Of a DNA stretch of 64,000 bases, positions 63,227-64,000 are shown piece after piece. The stretch's first letter is position 1, and every line of letters starts with the position of its first letter. The notes below the pieces were generated by a model that saw only the letters and a program-made list of their open reading frames with translations, did no database searches and had not been told where the DNA came from. Source of the stretch: Pseudomonas sp. GD03944. Lineage in GTDB: Bacteria > Pseudomonadota > Gammaproteobacteria > Pseudomonadales > Pseudomonadaceae. Made by a program: the position numbers and the translations under genes. The DNA is taken from contig NZ_JAOCAH010000002.1 in assembly GCF_029839275.1 (NCBI RefSeq), positions 372,001 through 436,000 of the forward strand. Direction: 5' to 3'.

Positions 63227-63832
63227 TCAGGCCGGGGCGAGTGTCTGCACGGCCTGTTGCAGGGCGTGGCAATCCGGCGCGAAGTGGTCGGTCAGTTCGG
63301 GCCAGGGGTTGTCCGGCAGGTTGACCAGTACGCTGGTGGCACCCGCCGCCCGGGCGCATTCCAGGTCGAAGCGGTAATCGCCCACCATCACCAGCGCCTC
63401 GGGCGCCACCTGCCAGCGCGCGGCCAGGTGCAGCAGGCCACCCGGGTCGGGCTTGGGCGGCACCTCGTCGCGGCCCAGGATGTCGTCCACCGCGAAGCAG
63501 TCGTCCAGGCCGATGGCCTGCAGGGTCAGCAGCGCCAGGCAGTGGGCATTGCGGGTCAGCACGCCGAGCCGGCAGCCGCGCTCGCGCAGGGTCCGCACCA
63601 GCTCAACCGCTCCCGGGGCCGGGCGCGCCGCCAGGGCCAGCTCGTGCTCGTGCTCCATCAACCAGGCGTGCTTGATCGCCGCTTCATGCGCCGGCAGGGC
63701 CGCCAGGTGGTGGAGGATGTCCGCCGTGAGGGGGATGTCCAGGGCGCGCTTGATCGCCTCGAAGTCATGCACCGCCAGGGTCAGGGTGCCGTCCATGTCG
63801 AACACCCAGTGGCGAGCGACCTTCAGGTTCAC
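63227..63832 (-). CDS. HAD-superfamily hydrolase (phosphatase-like)
   Basis: 201 aa. HAD motif I VFDMDGTL, motif II VLTRN, the Lys of motif III region in PPKPDP, and motif IV GDYRFDLECA. Subfamily IA like phosphoglycolate phosphatases; the substrate is not evident. The start is GTG 63832 with GAGGA upstream, overlapping the tesB stop by 4 bp (GTGA); a first ATG lies inside motif I and is too late. Confidence 0.9.
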   Translation of the reverse strand: MNLKVARHWVFDMDGTLTLAVHDFEAIKRALDIPLTADILHHLAALPAHEAAIKHAWLMEHEHELALAARPAPGAVELVRTLRERGCRLGVLTRNAHCLALLTLQAIGLDDCFAVDDILGRDEVPPKPDPGGLLHLAARWQVAPEALVMVGDYRFDLECARAAGATSVLVNLPDNPWPELTDHFAPDCHALQQAVQTLAPA

Positions 63833-64000
63833 TTCCAGTCCTCGCGCACCCGGGTCAGCCCTTCCTGGGCCACCGAGGCCACCAGTTGCCCCTGGCGGTT
63901 GAAGATGCTGCCGCGGGAGAAGCCGCGGGCGTTGCCGGCCCACGGGCTGTCCATGGCGTAGAGCAGCCAGTCGTCCATGCGCAGGTTGCCGTGGAACCAC
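63829..64000 (-). CDS. tesB: Acyl-CoA thioesterase II, C-terminal part (start outside window)
   Basis: The last 56 codons only. The hotdog-domain end reads WFHGNLRMDDWLLY, GNARGFSRGSIFNRQG and LVASVAQEGLTRVR, typical of TesB. TesB hydrolyses medium- and long-chain acyl-CoA to free acid. Translationally coupled to the HAD gene by GTGA. Confidence 0.9.
   Translation of the reverse strand, partial: WFHGNLRMDDWLLYAMDSPWAGNARGFSRGSIFNRQGQLVASVAQEGLTRVREDWK

Overview
This is a high-GC chromosomal window from a Pseudomonas species. Gene content and order resemble the P. aeruginosa PAO1 neighbourhoods rtcR-slipin-rtcB (PA4581-PA4583), morA-glyA-yjiA-yjiX-cstA (PA4601-PA4606) and mapZ-radA-mscL-fprB-dctP (PA4607-PA4616). 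These comparisons are from memory; no search was run. Nearly all genes look like core or near-core chromosomal genes. There is no prophage, integron, insertion sequence or CRISPR array. The intergenic spaces carry Pseudomonas-type palindromic repeats.

Layout. 1-4383: an RNA-repair locus. It holds the sigma54 activator gene rtcR (+) and, divergently, a sigma54 promoter, two abutting tRNA-like RNAs, a slipin/SPFH gene and rtcB (cut by the window edge). 4400-12050: ettA, the large c-di-GMP enzyme gene morA, and glyA. 12061-17760: the pyruvate-transport group yjiA-yjiX-cstA with a divergent Cache-domain histidine kinase/NarL-type regulator pair. 17776-26842: a DUF3015 gene, mapZ, radA, two DUF465 genes, mscL, a TerC/CBS gene, fpr, an orphan dctP and rlmG. 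27164-29770: cyanide-insensitive oxidase cioAB with a 47-aa DUF2474 partner and an Anr-type box. 30086-38053: an MFS exporter, a frameshifted remnant, a DJ-1 protein, a purine permease, a 44-bp tandem repeat array, trmA, a DUF4345 gene, a DUF411 gene, a zinc peptidase and a RIO kinase. 38151-44397: LysR/SDR and MerR/SDR groups, then 8-oxoguanine deaminase and adenine deaminase. 44446-46872: a copper-associated group (PCuAC, PepSY membrane protein, DUF2946). 46954-49354: LysR, monooxygenase-fold protein and MDR oxidoreductase. 49454-52530: a PAS-GAF sensor and a diguanylate cyclase, tail to tail. 52664-59230: a small ORF, a Bcr/CflA exporter, and an RND permease/adaptor with a divergent TetR. 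59234-62845: copper homeostasis (copZ, an unknown periplasmic protein, copA, cueR) with two CueR-type promoters. 62846-64000: a 173-bp tandem duplication, a HAD phosphatase and the 3' end of tesB.

The most interesting region is 2001-2706. Two cloverleaf RNAs (72 nt each), with abnormal anticodon loops and no encoded CCA, sit back to back between a near-consensus sigma54 promoter and a slipin gene. The slipin lacks a membrane anchor and has three internal beta repeats. A tRNA-like RNA paired with SPFH/Band-7 proteins in RNA-repair operons has been proposed from comparative genomics (Burroughs and Aravind 2016, as I recall), but its function is, to my knowledge, open. Because RtcR is reported to respond to tRNA fragments, these RNAs could be a scaffold, a decoy, a repair substrate or a feedback ligand.
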